Of a stretch of DNA of 64,000 nucleotides, positions 10,942 through 19,341 are shown piece by piece. The DNA is from Gaiellasilicea sp963707575 (GTDB taxonomy: Bacteria; Actinomycetota; Thermoleophilia; Gaiellales; Gaiellaceae). The DNA is taken from positions 2,418,001-2,482,000 of the forward strand of contig OY970171.1 in the NCBI GenBank assembly GCA_963707575.1. The letters are read 5' to 3'. The position numbers were made by a program, and so were the translations under genes. Position 1 is the first letter of the stretch; each line of letters starts with the position of its first letter. The notes beneath the pieces are model-generated. The model saw only the letters and a list, made by a program, of their open reading frames with translations, made no database searches and was not told where the DNA came from.

Positions 10942-12143
10942 GCAGAACGGCCGTGCTCGCCTACTCGGGCGGGCTCGACACCAGTTGCGCGATCGCGTGG
11001 CTGAAGGAGGACTACGGCTTCGACGAGGTAATCGCCGTGCTCGTCGACGTCGGGCAGGCATTCGACCTCGAGGCGTCGGTCACGCGTGGCCAGGCCGCGG
11101 GCGCGGACGACGTGCTGCTCGTCGACCGCAAGGACGCGTTCGCAAACGACCAGGTCGCGCGCGCGATCAAGACGAACGCCCTCTACGAGGGCCGCTACCC
11201 GCTCGTCTCGGCGCTCTCCCGCCCGGTCGTGGCGGAGGCGGTCGCTTCGCTCGCGGAGGAGGTGGGCGCCGAGGCCGTCGTCCACGGCTGCACGGGCAAG
11301 GGCAACGACCAGCTCCGCTTCGAGCTCGCCTTCAAGGCCACCTATCCGGGCGTGCGGGTGATCGCACCGCTGCGCGACACGATCTGGACGCGCGAGGCTG
11401 AGATCGCCTACGCCGAGTCGCGCGGGATCCCCGTCACGCACACCGCCGCGTCGCCGTACTCGATCGACGAGAACCTGTTCGGGCGCTCGATCGAGGCCGG
11501 GATCCTGGAGGACCCGTGGGTCGCGCCGCCGGAGGACGTCTACGCGCTCTCCTCCTCGCCCGAGTCGGCGCCGGCCCCGGTCGAGCTCGTCGTCGGCTTC
11601 GAGGCGGGCCTGCCGATCTCCCTGGACGGAGCGGAGCTGCCGCTTGCCGAGCTCGTGGCGACCCTGAACGAGACCGCCGGCGCGTACGGGATCGGCCGCA
11701 TCGACACGATCGAGAACCGGGTCGTCGGGATCAAGAGCCGCGAGATCTACGAGGCGCCCGCCGCGATCGCGCTGATCGAGGCGCACCGTGCCCTCGAGGC
11801 CGTCGTGCTGACGAAGGACGAGCTGCGGACGAAGCTGGCGCTCGAGACCCGCTGGACGGAGCTCGTCTACGAGGGCCTCTGGTTCAGCCCGCTGCGTGAG
11901 GCGATCGACGCCTTCGTCGACACGACGCAGGCGCGCGTCTCCGGCGAGGTGCGGCTCGCGCTGCGGCCCAACGCGGCCGTCGTCGTCGGCCGGCGCTCGG
12001 AGCACGCGCTCTACGCCGAGACGCTCGCGTCGTACGCCGAGGGCGAGACGTTCCCGCACGCCGCCGCGGAGGGCTTCATCAAGCTGCAGTCGCTCGAGAC
12101 GGAGCTGCTCGCCGCGCTGGCGAAGGGGAAGGCGACCGCTTGA
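10938..12143 (+). CDS. argG: Argininosuccinate synthase
   Basis: 401 residues; joins citrulline and aspartate using ATP. The N-terminal AYSGGLDTS (8-16) is the PP-loop ATP signature, and HGCTGKGNDQLRFE plus the SPYSIDENLFGRSIE segment are diagnostic citrulline/aspartate-binding motifs. The ATG overlaps the argR stop by 4 nt with a strong GAAGGAG ribosome site. Length and motifs are standard for the family. Confidence 0.97.
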   Translation: MSRTAVLAYSGGLDTSCAIAWLKEDYGFDEVIAVLVDVGQAFDLEASVTRGQAAGADDVLLVDRKDAFANDQVARAIKTNALYEGRYPLVSALSRPVVAEAVASLAEEVGAEAVVHGCTGKGNDQLRFELAFKATYPGVRVIAPLRDTIWTREAEIAYAESRGIPVTHTAASPYSIDENLFGRSIEAGILEDPWVAPPEDVYALSSSPESAPAPVELVVGFEAGLPISLDGAELPLAELVATLNETAGAYGIGRIDTIENRVVGIKSREIYEAPAAIALIEAHRALEAVVLTKDELRTKLALETRWTELVYEGLWFSPLREAIDAFVDTTQARVSGEVRLALRPNAAVVVGRRSEHALYAETLASYAEGETFPHAAAEGFIKLQSLETELLAALAKGKATA

Positions 12144-12153
12144 GGGCGGCAGC

Positions 12154-13353
12154 GTGACCCTCTGGTCCGGACGCGTCGGCGCGGGCCTGCACCCCGCGGT
12201 GGAGGAGTTCCTCCGCGGCGACGACGCCGAGCTGCTGCCATACGACTGCGCAGCGACGGTCGCCCATGCGCGGCGGCTGCACGGGGCCGGCCTGCTCGCC
12301 GCGGAGGAGCTCGAGGAGGTCGTGGCGACGCTGGAGGCGCTCGAGTGGGAGCCCGGAGACGAGGACGTGCACACACTGATCGAGCGCAAGCTCGGTGAGG
12401 TGGGGCGGAAGATCCACGCGGGCCGCTCGCGCAACGACCAGGTCGCGGCTGCCTTCCGCCTCTATGTGGTCGGCGCGTGCGCCGAGGCGGCGCAGGCGAT
12501 CCATGCCTTCGCCGGCGTGCTGCTCGACCGCGCCGAGGCCGACGCCGAGACGCCGATGCCCGGGTACACGCACCTCCAGCGCGCGCAGCCGGTCACGGTC
12601 GGCCATCACCTGCTTGCCTGGGTGGAGATGCTCGAGCGAGACCTCGCACGGTTCGCCTTCGCGCGCGGCCAGGCCGAGCCGTCACCGCTGGGTGCGGGCG
12701 CGCTCGCGGGCTCGACGCTGCCGCTCGCCGCGGGCGACGTGCGCAACTCGCTCGACGCCGTCGCCGACCGCGACTTCGCACTCGACTACCTCTACGCGGT
12801 CGCCGTCTGCTTCGGCCATCTCTCGCGGATCGGCGAGGAGCTCTGCCTCTGGACGAGCGCGGAGTTCGGATTCGCCGGGCTCCCCGAGGAGGCTGCGACC
12901 GGGTCGTCGATGATGCCGCAGAAGCTGAATCCGGACGTGGCCGAGCTCGCGCGCGGCAAGGCGGGCACGGCGATCGGGCGGCTGACCGGCCTGCTCGCGG
13001 TCGTGAAGGGACTGCCCCTCGCCTACGACCGCGACCTTCAGGAGGACAAGGCGCCGGTCTTCGCGGCACGGCGAGACCTCGCCGGCGCGCTCGGGGCGCT
13101 GGCCGTCCTCGTCGGCGGGCTCGAGCTCGACCGGGAGCGGCTCGCGGAGGCCGCGTCCGACCCGCTCCTCCTCGCCACCGACGCGGCCGAGGCGCTCGTC
13201 CGCCAGGGCGTGCCGTTCCGCGACGCGCACGCATCCGTCGCCGCGCAGGTGCGGGCCGGGACGTTCGTGCCGCCGGAAGCGGTGCCGCGGCTCGCGCCGG
13301 GCCCGGCCGACGTCGGCGCCGCCGTCGCTGCGGCGCGGGAGCGACTCGGATGA
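12154..13353 (+). CDS. argH: Argininosuccinate lyase
   Basis: 399 residues of the fumarase/aspartase superfamily; splits argininosuccinate into arginine and fumarate. HAGRSRNDQVA (88-98) binds substrate, TH at 139-140 supplies the catalytic histidine region, and GSSMMPQKLNPD (250-261) is the mobile signature loop. It begins with a GTG 10 nt after argG, behind a GAGGG ribosome site. It is somewhat shorter at the C-terminus than enterobacterial ArgH (about 457), within the range seen in actinobacteria. Confidence 0.95.
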   Translation: MTLWSGRVGAGLHPAVEEFLRGDDAELLPYDCAATVAHARRLHGAGLLAAEELEEVVATLEALEWEPGDEDVHTLIERKLGEVGRKIHAGRSRNDQVAAAFRLYVVGACAEAAQAIHAFAGVLLDRAEADAETPMPGYTHLQRAQPVTVGHHLLAWVEMLERDLARFAFARGQAEPSPLGAGALAGSTLPLAAGDVRNSLDAVADRDFALDYLYAVAVCFGHLSRIGEELCLWTSAEFGFAGLPEEAATGSSMMPQKLNPDVAELARGKAGTAIGRLTGLLAVVKGLPLAYDRDLQEDKAPVFAARRDLAGALGALAVLVGGLELDRERLAEAASDPLLLATDAAEALVRQGVPFRDAHASVAAQVRAGTFVPPEAVPRLAPGPADVGAAVAAARERLG

Positions 13354-14258
13354 CCGCGCTGCCACAGGCGCTCTCCGTCGAGCTCCGCGGCCGCTCGCTG
13401 ACGAGGGTCGGCGACCTGACGCCGGCCGAGCTCGAGACGATCCTCGACCGCGCTGACGAGCTGAAGCGGCTGCAGGCCGCGCGCGAGCCGCACCGCCTGC
13501 TCGAGGGCTGCGCGCTCGGCCTCCTCTTCCGCAAGCACTCGACGCGCACGCGCGTCTCGCTCGAGGTCGCGATCGCACAGCTCGGCGGCGTCGCCGTCCA
13601 GCTCGCTCCCGAGGAGCTGCAGCTCTCGCGCGGCGAGTCGCTCGCCGACACCGCCCGCGTGCTCTCCCGCTACCTCGACGCGGTCGCCGTGCGCACGCAC
13701 GCGCAGGCCGAGGTGGACGAGCTCGCAGAGGCGGCCGCGGTCCCGGTGCTGAACGCCCTCACCGACGAGACGCATCCCCTGCAGGCGCTCGCCGACCTGC
13801 AGACGATCCGCGAGCGGCTCGGCTCTCTCGACGGCGTGCGGGTCGCGTGGATCGGCGACGGCTCGAACGTCTGCGCGTCGCTCGCCGACGCCTGCTCGCT
13901 GCTCGGCGTGGAGCTCGTCCACGCCGCGCCGGCCGGGTACGAGGCTCCGGGCATCGAGGCGCTTCGCGATCCGCGCGAGGCGGCTCGAGGCGCGCACGTG
14001 CTCGTCACCGACGTCTGGACGAGCATGGGGCAGGAGGCGGACCGCGACCAGCGGGCCGTCGACCTCGCACCCTACGCCGTCGATGCCCGGCTGCTGGCGC
14101 TCGCCGAGCCGGACGCGATCGTGCTCCACTGCCTGCCGGCCCACCCCGGCGAGGAGATCGCGGCGGACGTCCTCTACGGCCCGCAGTCGGCGGTCTGGGA
14201 CGAGGCCGAGAACCGTCTGCACACCTCGAAGGCCCTGCTCGCGCTCGTCTGCGGCTAG
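13350..14258 (+). CDS. argF: Ornithine carbamoyltransferase
   Basis: 302 residues; condenses ornithine with the carbamoyl phosphate made by CarAB to give citrulline. Ser64-Arg68 (STRTR) binds carbamoyl phosphate, DETHPLQALAD is the family signature, DVWTSMGQE is the ornithine-closing SMG loop, and HCLPA (260-264) completes the active site, separating it from aspartate carbamoyltransferase. Last gene of the arginine operon, unlike common orders where argF precedes argR. Its stop codon region overlaps the converging methyltransferase gene by 4 nt. Confidence 0.95.
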   Translation: MTALPQALSVELRGRSLTRVGDLTPAELETILDRADELKRLQAAREPHRLLEGCALGLLFRKHSTRTRVSLEVAIAQLGGVAVQLAPEELQLSRGESLADTARVLSRYLDAVAVRTHAQAEVDELAEAAAVPVLNALTDETHPLQALADLQTIRERLGSLDGVRVAWIGDGSNVCASLADACSLLGVELVHAAPAGYEAPGIEALRDPREAARGAHVLVTDVWTSMGQEADRDQRAVDLAPYAVDARLLALAEPDAIVLHCLPAHPGEEIAADVLYGPQSAVWDEAENRLHTSKALLALVCG

Positions 14259-15268
14259 GCGGGCTTGTCCGCGTCGATGTACGTCCAGACAGCCTCGAAC
14301 GCAGGCCCGCCGAAGACGCGGTCGACGCTCTCGCGGAGCAGCTGAAGGCGGTCGGACACGGCTGCGTCGGTCGGCGGTCCGCCCTCGACCCGCTCGGAGC
14401 CGCCGACCCAGCCGAGCACGCCCTCGTGGTAGGCGGCGAGGAAGTCGGCCCAGTCCGCCGTCTTCGCCTCGATCGCAACGTGCGTCACCCGGCGGAGCTG
14501 GAAGCCGGCGCGCTCGAGCGCCTCCACGTAGTGCCGAAGGGGTCGCACCGGGAGGAAGAACTTCTGCCGCAGCTCCTCGTAGGCGGCGACCCGCTCCGGG
14601 TCGGAGAGGCCGTCCCGGTAGGCCGCGTAGCGCTCGTCCTCCCGCACGATCTCGACCGCGGCGGCGTTGATCGCATCGACGGTCTGATCGATGATCCAGC
14701 AGCCCTCGGGCACCTCGGCGAGGCCGATGTTGCCGGACTGCACGAACGCCCGGCCGCCCGGAACGAGCAGGTCGTGCCACGAGCGCAGGGTGTCGTCGAG
14801 GTCGTAGTAGAGGTGGATCGCGTTCGTCGAGGCGACGGCGTCGACGCCACGGCGGAGCAGTGGCTCGCCCACCACCTCCTGCACGGTCTCGAGCCGCCGC
14901 TCCTCCTTGAGGTAGCGGATCAGCCGGAAGGCCACGCGCTCGTCGCCGCCCAGCTTGTCGAGGGCGACGCGGAGGAACTTGGGCGAGGCGTCGACGATCA
15001 GGATCCCGGACTCGAGGCCGGGGAGCGCGGCGAGCAGGCGCTCGGCGAGGATCCCGGTGCCGCCGGAGTAGTCGAGCAGGATGTCACCGGGCCCGAGCGC
15101 GGCGGTGAGGTCGGCGACGGTCCGGTCGAGGTTGCGGTACCAGCCGTGGTCCTGAACGGTGTCGTAGGTGAGCGCGAGCGTCTCGGGCGGCTGCTCGACC
15201 CAGTCGTCGGGAGGGATGCGACTGAAGCCCGGTGGCCAGGGACCGGGGCTCACCGGTCCCGGAGCCAC
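14255..15268 (-). CDS. Class I SAM-dependent methyltransferase
   Basis: 337 residues. ILLDYSGGTG near residue 63 is a variant of motif I (usually D.G.GTG), LIVDASPKFL is motif II with the acidic residue that binds the SAM ribose, and DAVASTNAIHLYYDL is motif IV-like. C-terminal half is family-specific and unrecognised. It is the last gene of a four-gene minus-strand operon after an ATP-grasp ligase and two esterases, suggesting it methylates a product of that pathway. Start uncertain: GTG at 15268 (19-nt overlap) or GTG at 15253, which would give the GTGA overlap used elsewhere here. Confidence 0.8.
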   Translation of the reverse strand: MAPGPVSPGPWPPGFSRIPPDDWVEQPPETLALTYDTVQDHGWYRNLDRTVADLTAALGPGDILLDYSGGTGILAERLLAALPGLESGILIVDASPKFLRVALDKLGGDERVAFRLIRYLKEERRLETVQEVVGEPLLRRGVDAVASTNAIHLYYDLDDTLRSWHDLLVPGGRAFVQSGNIGLAEVPEGCWIIDQTVDAINAAAVEIVREDERYAAYRDGLSDPERVAAYEELRQKFFLPVRPLRHYVEALERAGFQLRRVTHVAIEAKTADWADFLAAYHEGVLGWVGGSERVEGGPPTDAAVSDRLQLLRESVDRVFGGPAFEAVWTYIDADKPA

Positions 15269-16476
15269 GCCCCGGCGATCCCGCGGTAGTGGTCGACGAA
15301 CCCGTCGTGCTCGTGCGGCGGGAAGGTCGCGCGCACGGTGTCGACGAGCAGGCGGTCGAACTCCGGCCCGCCGACGTACTCGACGAGCACCTCGTCGAGG
15401 TGCGCCAGGTGCTCGGCGCAGAACTCCTCGTACGCCTCCACCTGGAAGTACTCGTCCGCGAGCCGGCGGTACGCGCCGAGCTTCTCCTCGTAGGCCAGGT
15501 CGTCACGGTCTCCGACGGCGAAGTAGTCGCGCGTGGTCTGGTTGATCCGCATCGGCCGCCCCGTCACCGTGCAGAAGGCGGCCCAGCGGACGAGAGCCAG
15601 GATCGCCCAGGGGAAGTAGTAGTGGAGGCTCGTGAGCGAGACGTCAGGCGACGCGTTCGCATAGTCGATCGGGTAGGCGAGCCCGTCCTTGACGATCGTC
15701 TCGCAGGAGTTGAACTCCCAGCGGAAGAAGGCGTTGACGAGCCGGCTGATCGTCACCACCTCGTCGCCGAGCTCGGGCGTGAGGAAGTCGTGCTCGATCT
15801 GGTAGCGGTCGTGCAGCGGCCGGTCGGGATCGAAGTGCATCACCATCGTCTCGGCCCCGATCGAGAGGCTGCGCGCGAAGACGTCGAAGTCCTCGACCGC
15901 CGCCTGCAGGTGCATCAGCCGCTCGCCCGACTCGTCGTAGACGGCGTGCAGCTCTGCGGCGTCGCGGACGCGCGTGACGCCGACCCACTGGCCGCCGTCG
16001 AAGGGCTTCATGTAGAGCGGGTACCCCACCCGCTCGGCGATCTGCTCCAGGTCGAAGGGGAGGTTGTAGCGCTCCGCGGTGGGCTGGAAGCGCTCGTTCG
16101 CAGGCGGGTTCTTGTGCGGGATCAGCCACGTCTCCGGCACCCGCAGGCCGAGCCGCATCATCGCGCAGTAGGCAGCGTGCTTCTCCATCGCCTGGAAGGT
16201 GAAGGGGTTGTTCAGCAGGTAGACGTCGTCCATCAACGCGACTTTCTTCAGCCACTCGCGCGGAACCGTGTACCACCAGCCCAGCCGGTCGATCACGAGC
16301 CGGTAGCGCGGCGTGGAGCGGAGGTCGAACGGCTCGTTCGTGATTCGCTCGGCCGCGAGCACGTGCGTCTCGCCGCCGTGGCGGATCGGGCCGACGCGCC
16401 CGAGCACGTGCTCGAACGCCGTGGGCCAGTCCTCCTCCGTGCCGAGCAAGAGGCCGATCAGGTGGCGGTTACTCAT
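15250..16476 (-). CDS. ATP-grasp superfamily enzyme
   Basis: 408 residues. MLGLRVPETWLIPHK followed by YPLYMKPFDGGQWVGV is the lysine/glycine-loop arrangement of ATP-grasp ligases, and EFNSCETIV followed by PIDYANASPD provides the late acidic metal-binding block. ATP-grasp enzymes join a carboxylate to an amine or thiol through an acyl phosphate. The family here is not one I can name; it resembles RimK-like or glutathione-synthetase-like proteins only in the core. The ATG overlaps the esterase stop by 4 nt. Neighbours suggest a ligation step in a small-molecule pathway. Confidence 0.75.
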   Translation of the reverse strand: MSNRHLIGLLLGTEEDWPTAFEHVLGRVGPIRHGGETHVLAAERITNEPFDLRSTPRYRLVIDRLGWWYTVPREWLKKVALMDDVYLLNNPFTFQAMEKHAAYCAMMRLGLRVPETWLIPHKNPPANERFQPTAERYNLPFDLEQIAERVGYPLYMKPFDGGQWVGVTRVRDAAELHAVYDESGERLMHLQAAVEDFDVFARSLSIGAETMVMHFDPDRPLHDRYQIEHDFLTPELGDEVVTISRLVNAFFRWEFNSCETIVKDGLAYPIDYANASPDVSLTSLHYYFPWAILALVRWAAFCTVTGRPMRINQTTRDYFAVGDRDDLAYEEKLGAYRRLADEYFQVEAYEEFCAEHLAHLDEVLVEYVGGPEFDRLLVDTVRATFPPHEHDGFVDHYRGIAGAWLRDR

Positions 16477-17210
16477 ACGAAGCGAGGTAGATGATGAGCG
16501 ATCTGCGCGCGCCACGCGGGCCAGTCGTGCGGAACATCGTGGCCCCAAACGTCGAGCTCGTGCGGGATCCCCTTCGCCGCCAGCTGGCCGGCGAAGCGCC
16601 TGCTGCTCTCGAGCGCCCCGGTCGAGTCCTCCCAGGCTCCCTGGCCACAGGTGAGCAGCAGGTGGACACGGCCCCGCAGCCAGTCGAGGTGCTCCCCGCC
16701 GAGGTGCGCGACGTAGTCGACCGGGTTGTTGAAGTACACGGCGTCCCCGCGCTCGCCGCCCGCGACCACGGCGACGTCGTAGACGCCGCTCTGGCAGATC
16801 GCGAGCGGGAAGAGGTCGGCGCGCTTGAGCGCAACGTTGGCCGCGTGGTAGGCGCCGAAGCTGACACCGGTGACGGCGATCTCGGCCCCGTCGGTCTCGG
16901 CGTGGACGAACGGCGCGACCTGGTTGACGATCCAGTCCTCGTAGAGGCCGTGCAACCGCGCGCGCTCCTCGAGCGAGAGGTCTTCCCGGTACCAGCTGCC
17001 CGAGTCGAAGCTGTCGACCGCGTAGACCTTCACGCGACCGGCCGCGAGCAGGTCTCCGATCGCGTCGATCATCCCGTTCTCCTCGTACTGGCGGCACGAG
17101 CCCTGCTGAGACGGGAAGGCGAGGAGCGGACGGCCCCAATGGCCGTACGAGACGACGCCGCCCTCGGCCCCGATCGCCGGGGACCAGAGCCCGGTGTAGC
17201 GGCCGGTCAA
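16473..17210 (-). CDS. Alpha/beta-hydrolase, putative esterase (esterase D-like)
   Basis: 245 residues. GVSFGAYHA contains the nucleophile-elbow serine (G-x-S-x-G), LLTCGQGAWED sits where the acid residue is expected, and DVWGHDVPHDWPAW supplies a late histidine. No signal peptide. The likely start is a TTG at 17210, two bases after the upstream stop, preceded by AGAGG; no ATG or GTG is available before essential strands. Second gene of the operon; together with its upstream neighbour it forms a pair of paralogous-fold esterases. Substrate unknown. Confidence 0.75.
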   Translation of the reverse strand: MTGRYTGLWSPAIGAEGGVVSYGHWGRPLLAFPSQQGSCRQYEENGMIDAIGDLLAAGRVKVYAVDSFDSGSWYREDLSLEERARLHGLYEDWIVNQVAPFVHAETDGAEIAVTGVSFGAYHAANVALKRADLFPLAICQSGVYDVAVVAGGERGDAVYFNNPVDYVAHLGGEHLDWLRGRVHLLLTCGQGAWEDSTGALESSRRFAGQLAAKGIPHELDVWGHDVPHDWPAWRAQIAHHLPRFV

Positions 17211-17211
17211 C

Positions 17212-18180
17212 TCAGAGCCTCTGCAGCAGCCCGAGCAGGTGGGGATGGAAGGAGTCGCGCCACGCGATCCAGTTGTGCCCGTCGCGAAACTCGTGCAGTC
17301 GCGTGTCGTAGCCCTGGCGGAGGAGGGACTCGGACAGCGCCCGGTTCGCGGGCAGGTTCTGCTCGACCGTGCCGCAGGCGAGCACGAGCGGGATCGTCCG
17401 CTCGGGCAGGCTGCGGCGCGCCGCGCCGACGAAGCGGGCGATGCGGTCATAGCGCGGAAACCGCCGCTCGTGCGCATCGGCTCGACGGAAGAAGCTGCCC
17501 GACTGGAGCAGGAGCGCGTCGAAGGTCTCCGGGTGGCGTCGGTGGGCGTGGAAGAGCGCGAGCGCGCCGAGGCTGGCGCCGAGGCCGATGCGGACGGGCG
17601 CCGGCGGCAGTTGGGGGAGGATCTCCTCGGCGAGCGCACGGGAGTAGCGGGCGCTCGCCGAGTACGTCTCGTTGCGGTCGACCGGGCCGAGCAGCGTCGC
17701 ACGGAGCGGCGGTAGCTGGCCGAGGTGGGCCACGAGCGCCGAGTGCTCGGCGTATTCGGGGCCGTCGTGCGCGACGAGCATGGGGCTCGCGGCGGTGGCG
17801 TCCGGGTGCGCCCAGATGAGGGCGGGGAGCTCGGCCTTCAGGATCCGGCTCGCGATCGTCACCGCCTCGACTTCGCCGAGCGGGTCCGCCGCCACCCATG
17901 CGGGCGGCTCGTACTCCGGCTCCTCCCAGACCGACTTGTCGCCCCAGGGACCGCTCGCCGTCTTCGGGTTCGCGGGGTCGAGGATCCACTCGCTCGTGCC
18001 GTCGGGGGCGATCAGCTCGAACTGATACTCGAACCGGGCGACGTCGGGCGCCGGCGCCCGGAGCTCCCAGCTCCTGCCGCGCCGGGTCAGCTCGTGCGGC
18101 AGGCGCTCGCGCAGCTCGTGCGCGAGGCGGACCGCCACGAGCCGCCGCCGCGGGTCGGGGTGCTGGAAGCGGAGCTCCAT
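17212..18180 (-). CDS. Enterochelin-esterase-like alpha/beta-hydrolase
   Basis: 322 residues. The N-terminal part (1-110) is a beta-rich domain like the early-set/CBM48-type module of Fes proteins (ELRAPAPDVARFEYQFELI). The C-terminal hydrolase has the nucleophile in GLGASLGAL, an acid near LACGTVEQN and His in FRDGHNWIAWRD, the DGHNW motif of the Fes/esterase D group. Despite the resemblance, no siderophore genes are nearby and the protein lacks a signal peptide. First gene of the four-gene operon; a CACACT box six bases before the ATG could drive a leaderless mRNA. Confidence 0.8.
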   Translation of the reverse strand: MELRFQHPDPRRRLVAVRLAHELRERLPHELTRRGRSWELRAPAPDVARFEYQFELIAPDGTSEWILDPANPKTASGPWGDKSVWEEPEYEPPAWVAADPLGEVEAVTIASRILKAELPALIWAHPDATAASPMLVAHDGPEYAEHSALVAHLGQLPPLRATLLGPVDRNETYSASARYSRALAEEILPQLPPAPVRIGLGASLGALALFHAHRRHPETFDALLLQSGSFFRRADAHERRFPRYDRIARFVGAARRSLPERTIPLVLACGTVEQNLPANRALSESLLRQGYDTRLHEFRDGHNWIAWRDSFHPHLLGLLQRL

Positions 18181-18215
18181 CGCGGAAGTGTGTCGAGTGT
18201 GCGTCGATTCGCGCG

Positions 18216-18232
18216 CGGAACCGTCTGTTCCG
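18216..18232. promoter_or_regulatory. Inverted repeat between divergent transcription units
   Basis: CGGAAC and GTTCCG, 6-bp perfect arms with a 5-nt spacer, lie in the 132-nt gap between the esterase operon (minus) and the collagen-like gene (plus). The size and place suit a dimeric repressor site, but no regulator is encoded alongside and short GC-rich dyads occur by chance. Confidence 0.35.
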
Positions 18233-18287
18233 GCCGGGTGCGGCCGTCTCGGACACTAGGCGGCGCAGTCCAGCCTGGCTATCACCA

Positions 18288-18307
18288 CTCCTCCCACTCA
18301 GGAGGAG
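18288..18307 (+). promoter_or_regulatory. Hairpin that can mask the ribosome-binding site
   Basis: CTCCTCC (18288-18294) and GGAGGAG (18301-18307) are perfectly complementary across a 6-nt loop. The right arm is the Shine-Dalgarno sequence of the collagen-like gene whose ATG is at 18313. In the mRNA the arm would hide the ribosome site, so translation could depend on an RNA structure change, a helper protein or temperature. Pairing is seen directly; regulation is inference. Confidence 0.5.
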
Positions 18308-18312
18308 GCACG

Positions 18313-19278
18313 ATGAAGGCACGGATTCGAAGGATGTCGCTGCGCACGGCCCTGCTCGGGCTCGCGGCGCTTGCCGTCACCGTCGGAGCGGCCACTGCCG
18401 GTCTCGACGCAGCACTCGCCGATCCCGTGATCAAGGCCTGCCGGCACAAGTCGGGATTCCTGCTCGTCCCGTCGCCCGGAAAGGCCTGCAAGCGATCCGA
18501 GCAGGCCTTGCAGTGGAACGTGACAGGCCCGCCCGGGGCAGTCGGTCCGGCCGGGCCGGCCGGCGCCGACGGAGCTCCGGGTCCGGCCGGGCCGCAGGGA
18601 GAGCCCGGTCCAACCGGGCCGCCTGGCCCACCCGGCCCGCCCGCGTCGATCGCCTCGATCGAAAGCCTGAACGGCGTCACCTGCCGGACCGCGGAGGACA
18701 CGGCAGGAACCGTGTCGGTCGAGACAGAGGTGGACGGCGCGATCGTGCTCACCTGCGAGGGCGGTACGCCGCCGCCCCCGCCCGGCGACGCCGAGATCGT
18801 GATCAACGAGATCGACTACGACGCGGTCGGTGCCGATGGGGACGGCTTCGTCGAGCTCCGCAACAACGGCACCGCTGCCGTCGACCTGGCCGGCCTCGCC
18901 CTCGTGCTGGTCAACGGCGGCGACGGCGCCGAGTACGCGCGCGCTGCCCTGACCGGCGAGGTCGCTCCCGGCGGCTATCACGTGGTCGAGATCGACGCTC
19001 AGAACGGGGCACCGGACGGCGTCGCGCTGATCGACACCGAGGCGGACGAGCTCCTCGACGCGCTCTCCTACGAAGGGTCGATCGCGGCGGCGGTGATCGA
19101 CGGAGTCACCTACAGCCTCGTCGAGGGCACCGCGCTCGCCACCGACGTCGCCGACTCGAACACCGTCGCGGGCTCGCTGATCAGGCATCCCGACGGCAGC
19201 GACTCGAACGACGCCGCCACCGATTGGGCGTTCACGACGACGGTGACGAAGGGTGCGGCGAACATCGCGACCGGCTGA
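18313..19278 (+). CDS. Secreted collagen-like protein with lamin-tail domain
   Basis: 321 residues, exported. A basic N-terminus and hydrophobic stretch (11-32) form a signal peptide. A Cys-containing linker leads to about 13 Gly-X-Y triplets (residues 72-110, rich in GPP, GPA, GPT), then a domain starting at VINEIDYDAVGADGDGFVEL, the lamin-tail (LTD) fold often found on secreted bacterial nucleases and adhesins. Collagen-like stretches form trimeric stalks. A nuclease with its own LTD lies 1.5 kb downstream. Strong GGAGGAGG ribosome site, potentially masked. Function is probably surface display or binding. Confidence 0.85.
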   Translation: MKARIRRMSLRTALLGLAALAVTVGAATAGLDAALADPVIKACRHKSGFLLVPSPGKACKRSEQALQWNVTGPPGAVGPAGPAGADGAPGPAGPQGEPGPTGPPGPPGPPASIASIESLNGVTCRTAEDTAGTVSVETEVDGAIVLTCEGGTPPPPPGDAEIVINEIDYDAVGADGDGFVELRNNGTAAVDLAGLALVLVNGGDGAEYARAALTGEVAPGGYHVVEIDAQNGAPDGVALIDTEADELLDALSYEGSIAAAVIDGVTYSLVEGTALATDVADSNTVAGSLIRHPDGSDSNDAATDWAFTTTVTKGAANIATG

Positions 19279-19292
19279 GGTCGCGGTCGTGC

Positions 19293-19331
19293 CCGGGCGC
19301 CGCACCGTCTCTCCCGCGGTGCGGCGCCCGG
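19293..19331. terminator. Bidirectional hairpin terminator
   Basis: A 14-bp perfect GC-rich stem (19293-19306 with 19318-19331) and 11-nt loop lies between the converging collagen-like gene and rsgA, 14 nt after one stop and 11 nt before the other. There is no U-tract, as is common for high-GC actinobacteria. Confidence 0.8.
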
Positions 19332-19341
19332 CTCAGGCGTC

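Noticed and set aside
18520..18650. GC-rich triplet repeat as a CRISPR or satellite repeat
   Set aside because: The periodicity is three bases and in frame, encoding Gly-X-Y triplets; no spacer structure.
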